A DNA stretch of 64,000 nucleotides from Agelaius tricolor (Eukaryota > Chordata > Aves > Passeriformes > Icteridae). The stretch lies in contig JALJCS010000004.1 of NCBI GenBank assembly GCA_023055355.1, positions 34,032,244 through 34,096,243 of the forward strand, given 5' to 3'. This document shows, in pieces, positions 25,243 through 36,060 of this stretch. The notes beneath the pieces are model-generated. The model saw only the letters and a program-made list of their open reading frames with translations. It had not been told where the DNA came from and searched no databases. The first letter of the stretch is position 1; each line of letters opens with the position of its first letter. Made by a program: the position numbers and the translations under genes.

Positions 25243-27020
25243 ATACTAAAATGGGTTTGAAATGAAGAATTGTTTTAGGAACTGACCAGGTGCACAAGGA
25301 AAAAAAACCAAAATCTATGAAGTTTAGAATAAAGATTGCCTTCAACTCAATGATGTCTGTGTAAGAGAAACTAAGAGATCAAGACTTGAGACTAGCTATG
25401 CTTGACCTTCTTCAGTGGTTAGAAACTGTGAAAAGAAGTCCTGTCAGATGTCTTGAACATGGCTTTCAAATTCTTACTCTTACACATCATTTTCTGAAGA
25501 GTCAGTCTTATGTTTTCACAGGTTGAGATTATTTTGCCTAATAAGGTCCTGGTAACTACTAAACTGAAAAGTAATGTAATGTACTTTGTACGTTTAAAGT
25601 AACAAAACAAAAGAAAAAAAAAGTTGGTGTAAACTTGGATTGAATGCACTGGTCCTTGCCATCTTTATTTTCTGGTTAAGCAAGCATGTTTTTTAAAGTG
25701 ATGGCAAGCCTAATCACCTTCTATGAACTCCCAATTTTAATTTGTTCACATATAAAACAGTTCTTAGGCTATCAGACAGTTTAATTGAATGATATTAGTT
25801 TAATAGAAATCTCTGCCTATATATAGTACTTAATTTGCTGCTGCTTCAGCTAAGCAGTGTTCAGTGTTTAACTCCACAATTTAGGTTATTTTTAGGTTAT
25901 TCCTTTATGTAAAACTTGTGATCTTTTATATTCTAACTGTTAAATATAATCTGTACTGAAGTAGGGAAGAACAGCGTCTTCAACTGTTCTGGTACTTTGT
26001 AGAAAAAATTAAATGGTAAGTTCAAAACAGTTATGTGTGAGACAGGTATTTAAGCAAATGTAGTTTCTCAAACATTTGATAGGAGTGCATTCAAACAAGA
26101 GTCAAGAACAGATGTTCAAGAACAGATGTTTACACTTACTTAACAAGAAGTCTCTTTAGGAACATACATACACATTGTGTACCTTATGTTGGGGATTTTT
26201 ATAAGGTGTTTAACGCTTATTCTCCAAGAATAGGTGTTTATCCACCATTTCAGCTGAAATAAAACTAAGCCAGAAAACCACACTGTTCTTATAAAAAAAA
26301 AGGAGGGGATTTTTTTCTTTTAATTTCCTTTTGAACTTTCTTTTTGAGGTGGGGAATATTTATTTTAAGAATAAATCTTAGCTTTTTTGTCAATGAAAAG
26401 TACTAATTAAGGGGATTCATTGAAATGACATGTTAATGTAAGAAGCAGTTTTTGTAATAAAATACTGTACTTGGACCAGTGAAGCAGTCTCAGGTGTTCT
26501 TACTGTAATAAAGAAAACCCAGGTTTATTCTGGTTTGATTCACCTTTGGGAATACTGCTAAATGCATAGCCCTGCCTAGTTAATCACAGGAGGAAAATTA
26601 CTAATATGCTTGATGATTTTTTTTTTTGGTTGGTGTTGGCTTTTCTTGTTTGACTTTTTGTGGGGGGAATCAGTGGATTGGGCTGGGTTTCCTGCAGCAT
26701 CATTCCTAAAGGGGTGACTAGTAGAGGTGCTCTTCTACCGTGCAGATTTGATATACATCATGGTGGGTTGCTTTGTAGTACATTTACGCATTAATATCCA
26801 TTGTAATGAGCTCATAAATGTAATGTGCAAGCATGAAGACATACTACATGCTAGACATGTTATGATGGCATGTAAATAGCCAATACCATGAATGTTTATC
26901 TTCCTGCAGTATTGTTGCTAATTGCTATTTTTATTTAAGGAAATTTGGAATTACTTTGTTTCTATGTTCATTCAATGATTTTATTTAACACTGGTCTGGC
27001 AATAAATGGTGGTTCAGTGT
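25243..27020 (+). other. HMGCR: HMGCR 3' UTR (end approximate)
   Basis: Long AT-rich region after the stop codon with AATAAA signals at 25328, 26456, 26507 and 27001. The last is followed by GT-rich sequence (GGTGGTTCAGTG...TTTTGGTGG), a good downstream element, so the longest 3' UTR would be about 1.8 kb, as in mammals. ATTTA-type motifs are scattered through it. Shorter isoforms ending near 26480-26530 are plausible. Confidence 0.6.
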
Positions 27021-29290
27021 TCATTTTGGTGGATTTAACTGATACTCTGTCTGGCAGAATTAACTTTTTGTATTATTACTAAACTGAGTACATTTTGGTA
27101 CAGAACTACTTTTTCAGTTTCAGTAAAACCACGGAAAACATATTGGCTTAATTGTGGTATTTTAAGCTTACTGTATGACTTAGTGACATATTTATAGAGA
27201 GTCTAAATTAAGAGAGTTAATGAAGAGACACTGGCAAGCAGTGCTAAACACAGCCAGGGCTGTGACACCAGTACTTCTCCCCTTGTTTGCAGAAGCCTGT
27301 TGGCACTCATTTATTGTCCTCAAAGTTTAATTAGGCAATTTCCCCAAGGGAGAGAACTAACTAACAGCAGCATTAGAGATACCTTCTGCTGGGGCCTGTT
27401 TGGCAAAATCAAACCACTGATCTAGAAATGAATTTCTAGAATTGCCGTAACTTCAGTGCTATACTTTTGCTATGGATAATGGTTTCCCAAATATTTTAAA
27501 ACCCTAGAAGAAAAAAACATTTAAAATAGTGTGTTTGACTCTGGTACCACCTTGCTTCTTTCTTTACCTCTTTTCTCCTCTTTGTGTTGAATCTATTTTA
27601 CCCTATAACACACCAGGTTCCCTTCAGCTGCCTGGTGTGGAAGTTTCAGCACTGTGAGGCTTGCAAGCACTGCAGCCCCAGCTGCCTCCAACCAGAGAGC
27701 TGTTGCCCAGCTGCTGCAAGGCCCTGTCAGTGAACTGCACATTACTGAACCGTCCTGATGGAGGGAGCAGCTCCAGCACAGGGATGCACATCACCACGAT
27801 ATGCACCCTGAGCAGAGCTGTGGTATTGGAAGCCTGGTATAGCCGGTGCTGACCTGGGGGGATGTGGCTCTGCCAGGCTCCAGCACAGGCATTCCTAGGC
27901 ATGCACACTGATTCCTGGGAAAGAGCACAGCTGGGAAAACACTTGCTTTCTCATAGGAGTGTACAAGTACACACGGCGTGTGTCAGTGCACAGAGAGTGG
28001 ACAATTTTCATCCTTGATGTGAACTTTACTCATAAAGTGAATACAGCCCTCGGAAAAACTGTGGTAGAGGGCCTGTCCTACTCCTTCCAGCTGTCTTTTG
28101 GGGTGCAGTGAGAGCTCTGGCTACTACTCAGAGTGTTTTCAGATATGTGATCCTCTCCATCTCCTTTAGGACATGGCTTACCATTTTCAACATCATATCC
28201 TCTTTTTCCCTTTGGCTTTGGTTAGGGAAGGTTTATATTGCACAATGATACCTGCTGAAACAAGATGATAGTTTGGGATCCTGTCTTGCCCCAGGACAAG
28301 TTTGTATTCCTGTCAGGTCCACCTTGTCCTGCACACAGAGTAAGTAGTGACACCTGGTGTGCATCCAGTGACACCCCTAGAACTGACAATTCCATACCTT
28401 GTCCTCCTGCCTGGAGATGACTGTTGGCCCCAGGCTCACCCTGCTTACCAGCCTGTGGAAGGGGGAAGGCCTGCTTCCAAAGTTAATCTCACCTCAGCAC
28501 TCCAAGGCTTTTGCAGTCTATTACACAATGCAAAACTACTTAGCATCCTACCTTAACCACCAGTTTTACTTCAGTCTTCTCTTAGGGGACTCCAAGAGCT
28601 TTAGCCCCAGCTTTCATAGGTTGCTCCCATTCCATTCCCACTAGGACTCAGGCCTTCTAGAAGAATATGGTGGGTTTACCTTGTTCACCCCCATATAAGC
28701 AGGACAGGAAAGAGAAATTGTAAAGGCAAAAACGAGAAGACAGATTGAGATAGAGACTGCTTAGGAGATGAAGTGAAGCTACACACAGAAAGCAAAACAA
28801 AGAATTATTCACAATTCCCTAGCAGCAAGCAGAGGAACACTAACAGTTTGGCACAGTAACAGTTACTTGGGAAAACAAATCCCATAACCACGAATGTCCC
28901 CACTTTCTCATCTTTTTCCCAGAGCTTTTGGTGCTTGGCACAATACCATCTGGTATGGAATATTGCTGTGGGCAGCTGGGATCAGATGTGACTCCCTGTG
29001 TTCCTTCAGAGCCTCTCACCTACCTCTAGCCTACTCACTGGCAGCAAATGCAGGAGAAAAAGAAGGACAAAAATAAAGCCTCGATGCTGGCAACCCCTGC
29101 TCAGCAACAGCCAAAACATTGCTGTGTTACCAATGTTCTTAGTCACTAATGCAGAACACAGCCTCATACAGGCTGCTATGGAGACAACTAATTCAACCCA
29201 GCCACAGCCTGTATAAAAATAGAAAATCTGGATCTTGGCACCAATACCCACAACAAGTGAGATCCACAACAGCCAAATAAAGACCAGCTC
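27021..29290. other. HMGCR-MED18 intergenic DNA, left part, nothing recognised
   Basis: Mixed-composition DNA with only short open frames on both strands that resemble no protein I know. No gene, RNA gene or clear repeat was identified. Confidence 0.45.
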
Positions 29291-29297
29291 TTATAAT

Positions 29298-29370
29298 TGC
29301 AGAAGGGTTTGGGTTGGAAGGGACTTAAAAGAGCATTAATTTCAACCCCCCCTACTGTTGGCACATACAC
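29298..29370 (-). mobile_element. CR1 tail fragment
   Basis: GCAGAAGGGTTTGGGTTGGAAGGGACTTAAAAGAGCATT is an antisense CR1 3' end, broken off after CAACCCCCC. Confidence 0.65.
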
Positions 29371-29387
29371 CTTCACTAGACCAGAGA

Positions 29388-29480
29388 ATCACAGAATTGT
29401 TTAGGTTAGAACAGAATTTTGGAATCATTGAGTCCAACTCTAAACCTAACACTGTCGAGTCCACAGGCTAAGAAAGGCAT
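29388..29480 (-). mobile_element. CR1 tail fragment, second copy
   Basis: AATCACAGAATTGTTTAGG...GGAATCATTGAGTCCAACTC is an antisense CR1 3' end immediately beside the previous one. Confidence 0.65.
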
Positions 29481-29732
29481 CAGCCTGATGCACCTGACAT
29501 GTTCCTTCCTGACATTCTTCCTTCCTGTTGTGTGGCCTGATGGCACACAGTGAAACAGACATGATGCACTTACTCTCCCTGGATCCTCCTGGAGGCCTCT
29601 CCTGTGGACACAGTGCACCAGACAGAACCTGAATGTCAACAGGAGCCAGCCATATCTCCTTTCTCTCTCCTTGCTCATACCAGGCAGCAGTAGCAGAATC
29701 ACCTCTTTCTTTATCCACCACCAGAAACATAA

Positions 29733-29905
29733 AGTCAGGTTGCTCAAAGCCCCATCCAACCTGATCTTGAACATTTCCAGTCATGGTCCAGCCATAATTT
29801 CCCTGTTCCAGCATCTCAGCACCCTCACAAGAAAAAATTTCCAGTTTATCCTTACCCAGTTTATCCTTACCCAGTTTATCCTTCTGGAGAAGAATTCTAC
29901 AAGGT
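29733..29905 (-). mobile_element. CR1 internal fragment with a 14-bp tandem triplication
   Basis: AGCCCCATCCAACCTGATCTTGAACA... and CATCTCAGCACCCTCAC match antisense CR1. Inside it CCAGTTTATCCTTA is repeated three times in tandem at about 29841-29883. Confidence 0.65.
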
Positions 29906-31256
29906 CAGTCCACACTTTCACAAGTTGGAACACCAGGATGAAAATAACTATGCCATAAAAATGATGTCAATTACCAATCTCTCCCAGGACCATTGAGTGA
30001 AGGACCACAGTTAGGCAAGTCTATCATGCTCAGCACAAGACAAGGCACACAAGTCTAGCTTCTAGCTCTGCACCTGGTACCACAACAGAGTTTGCTAAAT
30101 TGCTTCCTACATCCCTTTAATGAACCACTGGGCTCTGAGAGCAAATGGAAGGCACTACTACAATACGTGTATACCAGAGGCTGCATCATTCTCATCTGCA
30201 GTCTCAGAAACATGGTCTTCCATGGAGGCAGTCACTGCCTAAAGCTGCGCTAAAAACATTCCCTCATCCTCAAAACAAATGGGCAATGTTGCAACCTTCT
30301 TTTGCCCAGCACTGATTGCATCAGTTTCTCACCCACAAGCCACACTCACCCACTGCACAGGTTTATGCTCAGGTATAACGATGCTGCTAAGGGTAAAACT
30401 TCTTTTAAAAAGGTACTTGAAACAAGCCACATACAAATGTAATGGTACACAGAGGAGTCCATCTCACTCCCCACCTTTTCTATGAGAGAGCTGGCATAGC
30501 TCTACGTGAGCTGGTCCAGTTTTACAACACCAGAGGTTAGAATTAGTTCAACCTTTGGGAATACTGGCTCTAAAAGATGCTTCTTTAGTGAAAAAGGAAT
30601 GGGCAAGTCTATGAGGTGCAAGGAGTGACACCACTGTTCACAGAGTTTCTTGATAAACAGAATTATACTTTTTGTAGGATAATCTTGGTTTTCCCTTATG
30701 AAAATTGTTCCTGGGTAAGTAAGTATGAAGAGCAGAGAATTCTAAGTTAATTCCTCGTAGCAGTTTCTTTTAATATCTAACAAAGCACTCTACATTTGGC
30801 ATTTAAAATCCAGGGAATGCAAGGACATAGCATAGAAAATTACATGCAACTTTAGTTTTTGCTTTGGCGATACAATCTTAGGAATGGGGCAAAGTCTCAA
30901 GCCACCAGGCTGGCCAGTTCACTGAAATAACTTGTTTGGAAAGTGTTCTTGCTTTGTGAGGTGGGGAGGAATAAATCATAATATTCATTACACTGAGGCT
31001 CATGCTAAGTCACAAATTACCTGATGTTTATTATGAATTTCTCTGCTTGTGCCATAACTTGATGTAGTCCTTCTAGTTAGGATGGTGCCTCAACTACTGA
31101 CATACAACTCAGCCCCTGAATTATCTGTTAACATACAAAATGACTTAATGAGTAATTTCAACCTTGAAATTCTCTCAACAACTTTTCAAAATGAAAATTA
31201 TGTAATGAAATAATGATGTAAATTACCTATTACATAACTGAGTAGAGTAATTGTCC

Positions 31257-31726
31257 CTCAGTATGAGAAAGATGTTGAGATACTGGAGTGAGTCCAGAGA
31301 AGAGCAATGGAATTGATGGAGTGTCTGGAGCACAACTCCTGTGAGGAGTGGCTGAGGGAGATGGGGCTGTCTAGTCTGGAAAAAAGGAGGATCAGGGAAG
31401 ACATCATTGCTCTCTACAACTGCCTGGAAGGAGGCTGTAGCCAGGTGGGGTTGGTCTTTCCTCCCAAGTAACAAGCACAAGCAGAAGAGGAAACAGTCTC
31501 AAGCTGCAGCAGGGGAGGGCTAGACTGGATATCAGCAGGAAGTTCTTCACTGAAAGGGGAGACAAGCATTGGAACAGACTGCCCTGCTCTGGTAAGTGGT
31601 GGTATCACTGAGCCTGGCAGTGTTAAAAGAGGTGTAGATGTGGCAATCAGGGACATGGTTTACTGGTGCACCATTGGACTTGATAAGGTTTGAAGTCTTT
31701 TCCAACCTTAATGATTTTATGATTCT
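31257..31726 (+). mobile_element. CR1 LINE 3' fragment, inside duplicated block copy 1
   Basis: CTCAGTATGAGAAAGATGTTGAG opens a 5'-truncated sense CR1 that ends near TTTTATGATTCTGG. From 31292 onward it is nearly identical to the CR1 at 60430. Confidence 0.85.
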
Positions 31727-32312
31727 GGCAGAGGAGCCTACAGGCAAGGAATGAAGTTGATCTCAGGGAAAGGGGCAAGATAACTTATTCTACTGTTCGT
31801 CCTTCTGTTTCCCATTAACTTCCCATTATTTTAAATCAGCAACAAATTGATTTTCCACGTGTCCAGAATGTTCTGCCATGTCAAAAACCAGGGGGCAATC
31901 TTCCTGTCTTTCTCTTGACCCATGAGCTTTCTCATTCTACTCTTCTACCTAATCTGGCTGAATAGGTGGTGAGCATTTCACTCTCTGCCAAGACTATCCC
32001 ACCACAAGTCTAGTTATTTCATTCAAGAAAAAATCTCCTCTTCCAAAAGGTGAGCAAAGTGATGACTTTATAAACTAATTAAGGTACTTAATACCCTAAG
32101 TGTCCTCTAAACCCCAGAAAATGTCATTGACAAATGGGCCTTTTTGAAAGTTGCAAGTCTGCTAAAGCAGAGCAAGTTGAAAACTCTCAGGTTTCAGGAG
32201 CTTTTCCCTTTTAATTCCCGGGAAAAGAAGTTGAAAGGAGTTTGTGAGCCCCTTTAAAATGTACTTACTCTTACTGTATGAGACATTAGTCCCATGAGAC
32301 TCAAGTGAAATT
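31292..32312 (+). repeat. 1-kb direct duplication, copy 1
   Basis: Base-by-base reading against 60430-61464 shows about three substitutions and one 14-bp indel in 1021 bp, so about 99.7 % identity, in the same orientation. The first 435 bp are CR1 and the remaining ~585 bp are not recognisable CR1. High identity starts abruptly inside the CR1 (GTCCAGAGAAG) and ends at GTGAAATT. Beyond that only patchy similarity (about 75 %) continues for ~60 bp. Confidence 0.95.
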
Positions 32313-32361
32313 TAGGTTTGATTTTGTTAAGCACTTGCATCTTAAACAAGTGCTTTAAAGT

Positions 32362-32725
32362 TAGACCACATGCTCAGGAGAGACCTTATCACTCTCTACA
32401 ACTGCCTGAAAGGAGTTTGTAGAAAGGTACAGATCAGTCTCCTCTCACAGACAACAACTGACAGGACAAGAGGAAATGGCCTCAACCTGCACCTGGGGAA
32501 ATTCAGGCTGGACATTGGGAAGGATTTCTTCACTGAAAGGGTTGTCAAGCATTGGAATGGGCTGCCCAGGAAGGTGGTAGAGTCATCATAAACAGAAGTG
32601 TTTAAGGAAAAAATGGATGCAGCACTCACTGCCATGGTCCAATTGACAAGGTGATGTTCAGTCATAGGTTGGACTTGATGACTTTGAGATGTTTTCCAGC
32701 CTAAATAATTGTGTGATTCAATGCA
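32362..32725 (+). mobile_element. CR1 LINE 3' fragment
   Basis: CTCAGGAGAGACCTTATCACTCTCTACAACTGCCTGAAAGG through CATTGGAATGGGCTGCCCAGG to the tail TGTGTGATTCAATG, read in pieces. This is a sense, 5'-truncated CR1, more diverged than the one at 31257 and of a different subtype. Confidence 0.88.
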
Positions 32726-33177
32726 ATAATTTCAAAAAGCTAACACCTAGATTTGTGGGGTGGAAGACTTTTTGCTGTTAATTTACTATGAGTGAATGTA
32801 GAGTGCTGTATGCTTAATCTGAAAGCATTTTTGATTGATTGATAGATATAACAAAATTGGATTTGGACCTTAAGTCTGTAACATGGGTGAGAAAAAATTC
32901 TGTGTTTTAGAAAGCTTTCATCCAGTTTATGTCTAGCTGACCCTCCCTTCTGCTGGTATTATTTCAATGTGATCATGGCTGGATCACTCATTTCAGCTGA
33001 GGTTTCCCAGCAGAGCTCTGCTCTGAGTACTTGAAAAGTGACACAGAGCTGAGATAAAGGCCTGGTCCACATGGGCAGCCCATTTCCCTGACACAGAGAG
33101 CTGAGTGAGATGGATTTTCAAGGGAGCTGAACAGAATGTAGGTGGGTGGCTGGGAATAACACGTTTACTCTTAATTA

Positions 33178-33576
33178 CTATCTTTGCTTCTCTCCACCTC
33201 CTCCATCTGTCTGACCACCTGTTGTTGGTGTCTGCTGCATCCTATCTTCAACAGCTGCAGAAAAAGTTTCTTTAGGATACCTTAAAGGTATGTAGGTGTA
33301 CCCCAGATCTTCCAAGCCCACAGTGACAAACAGCTCAGCAGCTGCAGGACTATGCTGTCTTTTACTCTGCCAGTGAAGGTACTTGGAGATGCTGTGGCTG
33401 TGGCACATTTTATCACCTATATTTTCTAGTACTACAGGGGGATGGGATGACCACTTTGGGACATTTATTTTCTGGACTGCAGTACTGCATAGCTTGTCAG
33501 ACTGTGATGCAAAACTACTCAGAGTAGCGACAGTGGAATTTGAAAGAATTTTTACTTCGAGACAGAAATTTGACAT
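33178..33576 (-). other. Unassigned 132-codon open frame
   Basis: The minus strand reads MSNFCLEVKILSNSTVATLS and on to QTPTTGGQTDGGGGEKQR. The composition is not obviously low-complexity, but I recognise no domain, no CpG island or promoter is present, and no homologous exon lies nearby. A chance frame or the remnant of an old retrocopy is more likely than a gene. Confidence 0.15.
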
Positions 33577-33759
33577 CCTCTTAGATTTTATGAGGCATCT
33601 GTAGTAACACTATTATGCACCTCAGCTAGACAGAAGAGAAAACTGGTATCACCACAGAGAGAAGTGAACCTCAGAAATTACCCCTCTTGAAATGCTAAAA
33701 CACTTTTTTACTAATTTTTACTTTTCTTAGCTATCTTTCTCAATATTTTTCCATGCTAA

Positions 33760-33762
<3 letters not shown>

Positions 33763-33807
<45 letters not shown>
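33763..33807 (+). repeat. (GAT)15 microsatellite
   Basis: Fifteen uninterrupted GAT units, followed by CAGCTAAG. Confidence 0.97.
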
Positions 33808-34930
33808 CAGCTAAGTAAAGCTGATCCATATATAAGAGGAAACCTATTTTTTGGTCCTTGAAGATTAGGAATGCTTTTAAAACAATTGCTCAAACCTTTT
33901 GTTGACTGTTTTCTTACTTTATTTCAACACATGCCTCTTATCTGCAATCTGGGGAGTATGTACAATGTGCATCCACTGTGGCAGCTCCCTGGGGCGTGGT
34001 TCCCTCCTTTGTCAATATTCCCCTCATGGATTGCATTGAACCCCTCAGGTCACCCCTGCTTGTCAGTACTCCAAACTACCTCTGGTACATCAGGGGTGAC
34101 ACAAACCATTACTGCTCTGGGAGGGCACAATTATGCCATTTCTCATTTGCAGGTCTTTGGCTTGTAACAGTATTTATATAATTTTTCTGGGGGTGGCAGG
34201 GAATACCACCACTGTATAGATACTGATAAAGGAAAGATAGACATACTGTTCATGTTCTGTGTGGCCTAAAGGTTTGTTACACAAAAAAAACTGCTAAGAG
34301 AAAGTCACATTTATAACTCTATTTTGGGTATTGACAGGTACAAATTCAGCTGGTAAATACTGGGCATTTTCATCACTTTTTGAAAACAGAGGCTTTTCTG
34401 CCTAGAAATGGTGCACACCCTACCAGGCCCAGATGAGATTTCTGCCTTTCCAAACCAATGAATCATATGTGTTGCACCTCTGGTAACAGTTTTTAACCCA
34501 AAATGCTGCAGGAGCTGATGCCTGGCACCCAGCTCCCCAGAGCATCAGCCCCTTTGCTGTTGCTGTAAGAGACAGATTGGAACATTTCTGGTGGAGATTT
34601 TACACAGAATTTACTGCATGTGCCACCTCTCTCTGGGGAGGGGTGTGGGTGCAGCCAGGATGACCCCTGGTGGTTGGTCCTGCCTGCTGGCCTCCCATTC
34701 TCCTCCACTGTGTCCCCTGTGCTGGGGTGATGCCTTAAGGCAGCACAGAATCTGAAAAATATAAAAGCCAAAACCAGAGGCATCAGGGTGAGGCTGGAAG
34801 TGAGCCCTTTGAGAATTGGGCCCCTCAACATTTGAGGTCTCAAGATTTAAACCAAACTTTGCAATTTTTTTTTTTCAGTTGTTAATCAGAAGCTGTAGTT
34901 TAACAGTTATGATTAAGCAATTGCACTGTG
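33808..34930. other. Intergenic DNA, nothing recognised
   Basis: No gene or clear repeat is seen. A minus-strand open frame at 34493-34843 has no recognisable domain. Confidence 0.4.
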
Positions 34931-34932
34931 AA

Positions 34933-35357
34933 TGTTGTGTCTTTTGTTTTGAGGAAAGGAGAAGACAATGCCAAGATAAATGGACTCTCGGGATGCGAGC
35001 TGCCAGGACTGAAGTCAGCAGGAGTGGGCAGTAAGTGAGGGAAGGTAATTCCAGCAGTGGATGACCGTGACCACTGTCTCATTGACCACCAAACCCCGAT
35101 CCAAAGGGGAGGGACAACCATGCCTGGAAGAACCTAAAAGGGCGCTTCTCTTGGAGAAGCAAGAGATACAACTAGCAAATAGGGTTTGAGTACTAATTAG
35201 GAGAAAAGTCATACAACTTACAGACAACAAATGCTGATGCCTTTGTTTGTTAAAAGGTATAAATAGTGTAGAGGATTCATGATCACAGAGCCAGCCTTTC
35301 GTGGGTTACCTCCTGATTCCCGGCTTTGAGCAAACTAGAATAAAAGACAGAAATACA
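34933..35357 (+). mobile_element. LTR-like fragment with TATA box and poly(A) signal
   Basis: Begins TGTTGTG and carries TATAAAT at 35258-35264, then AATAAA at 35339-35344, 80 bp later. The phrase CCTGATTCCCGGCTTTGAGC just before the poly(A) signal resembles avian retroviral LTR U3/R sequence as I remember it. The 3' end is interrupted by a CR1 at 35358, so the terminal CA and U5 are missing. Family unidentified. Confidence 0.45.
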
Positions 35358-35577
35358 GTATCACAGAATCGTTAGGGTTGGAAGGGACTTTTGGAGATAA
35401 TCCAGACCAACACCCCTGCTGAGGCAGGGTCACCCAGAGCGGGTGACACAGGAACATATCCAGGTGGGTTTTGAATGGCTCCAGAGAGGGGCACTCCACA
35501 ACCTCCCCGGTAGCCTGTTCCAGCGCTCCGCCACCCTGGGGACAAGGAAGTTGTCCGGCAGGCCAAGCGGAGGTGGA
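35358..35577 (-). mobile_element. CR1 LINE 3' fragment upstream of MED18
   Basis: TATCACAGAATCGTTAGGGTTGGAAGGGACTT opens the antisense CR1 tail, followed by GGCACTCCACAACCTCCCCGG and CCTGTTCCAGCGCTC, all CR1 landmarks. Its 5' end lies about 220 bp from the MED18 start codon. Confidence 0.9.
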
Positions 35578-36060
35578 AAAAGCCGTGTTCCGGTCCGTCC
35601 TTGGCCGGTGTTCGCTTCCGGAACCCGCCCGGGCCGTGTGAGGGAGCGGGGCCGGGCTCTCCAGACCCCGCCCCCAGCGCCGGCCCCGCCCCACCCGCAG
35701 CCCCCGCCGGCCCCGCCGAGCCGCCAGGGGGCGCTGCTGCCGCCTTGCCCGCCTTGCCCGCCGCTGTTGCCGAGGCCGCGGGGCCGGTGCGGAGCGCACG
35801 ATGGAGGCGCCGCCGGTGACCATGATGCCCGTCACGGGCGGCACCATCAACATGATGGAGTACCTGCTCCAAGGTAGGCGACTGCGTGTCCGAGAAGCGC
35901 TGGCAGCGGGGGGGGGGGAGGGGGGTGGGGTGCTTGCGCCGCGCACGGGCGGGCCGGAGGGCGCTGGGACGGGCGCGCTGCGGAGGGAGCGCAGCTTGGC
36001 CTGTGGGGGAGGCGATGGTCGTGGCGCTGTCTCCGCAGGGAGCGTGCTGGACCAGAGCCT
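35578..36060 (+). promoter_or_regulatory. MED18: MED18 CpG-island promoter
   Basis: GC-rich, CpG-dense block that begins directly after the CR1 and covers exon 1 and the small intron. It has no TATA box. The start site is probably within 35600-35790. Confidence 0.6.
35801..35873 (+). CDS. MED18: MED18 coding exon 1
   Basis: Encodes MEAPPVTMMPVTGGTINMME plus YLLQ and the first base of Gly25. Donor AAG|GTAGGC, phase 1. Confidence 0.95.

Noticed and set aside
29406..29814. Overlapping 122-codon minus-strand frames
   Set aside because: They run across two antisense CR1 fragments and intervening DNA; no coherent domain.
31414..31747. Identical minus-strand frames here and at 60552-60885, which look like a conserved gene pair
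   Set aside because: They are antisense readings of the duplicated CR1. The identity comes from the recent duplication or conversion, not from protein constraint.
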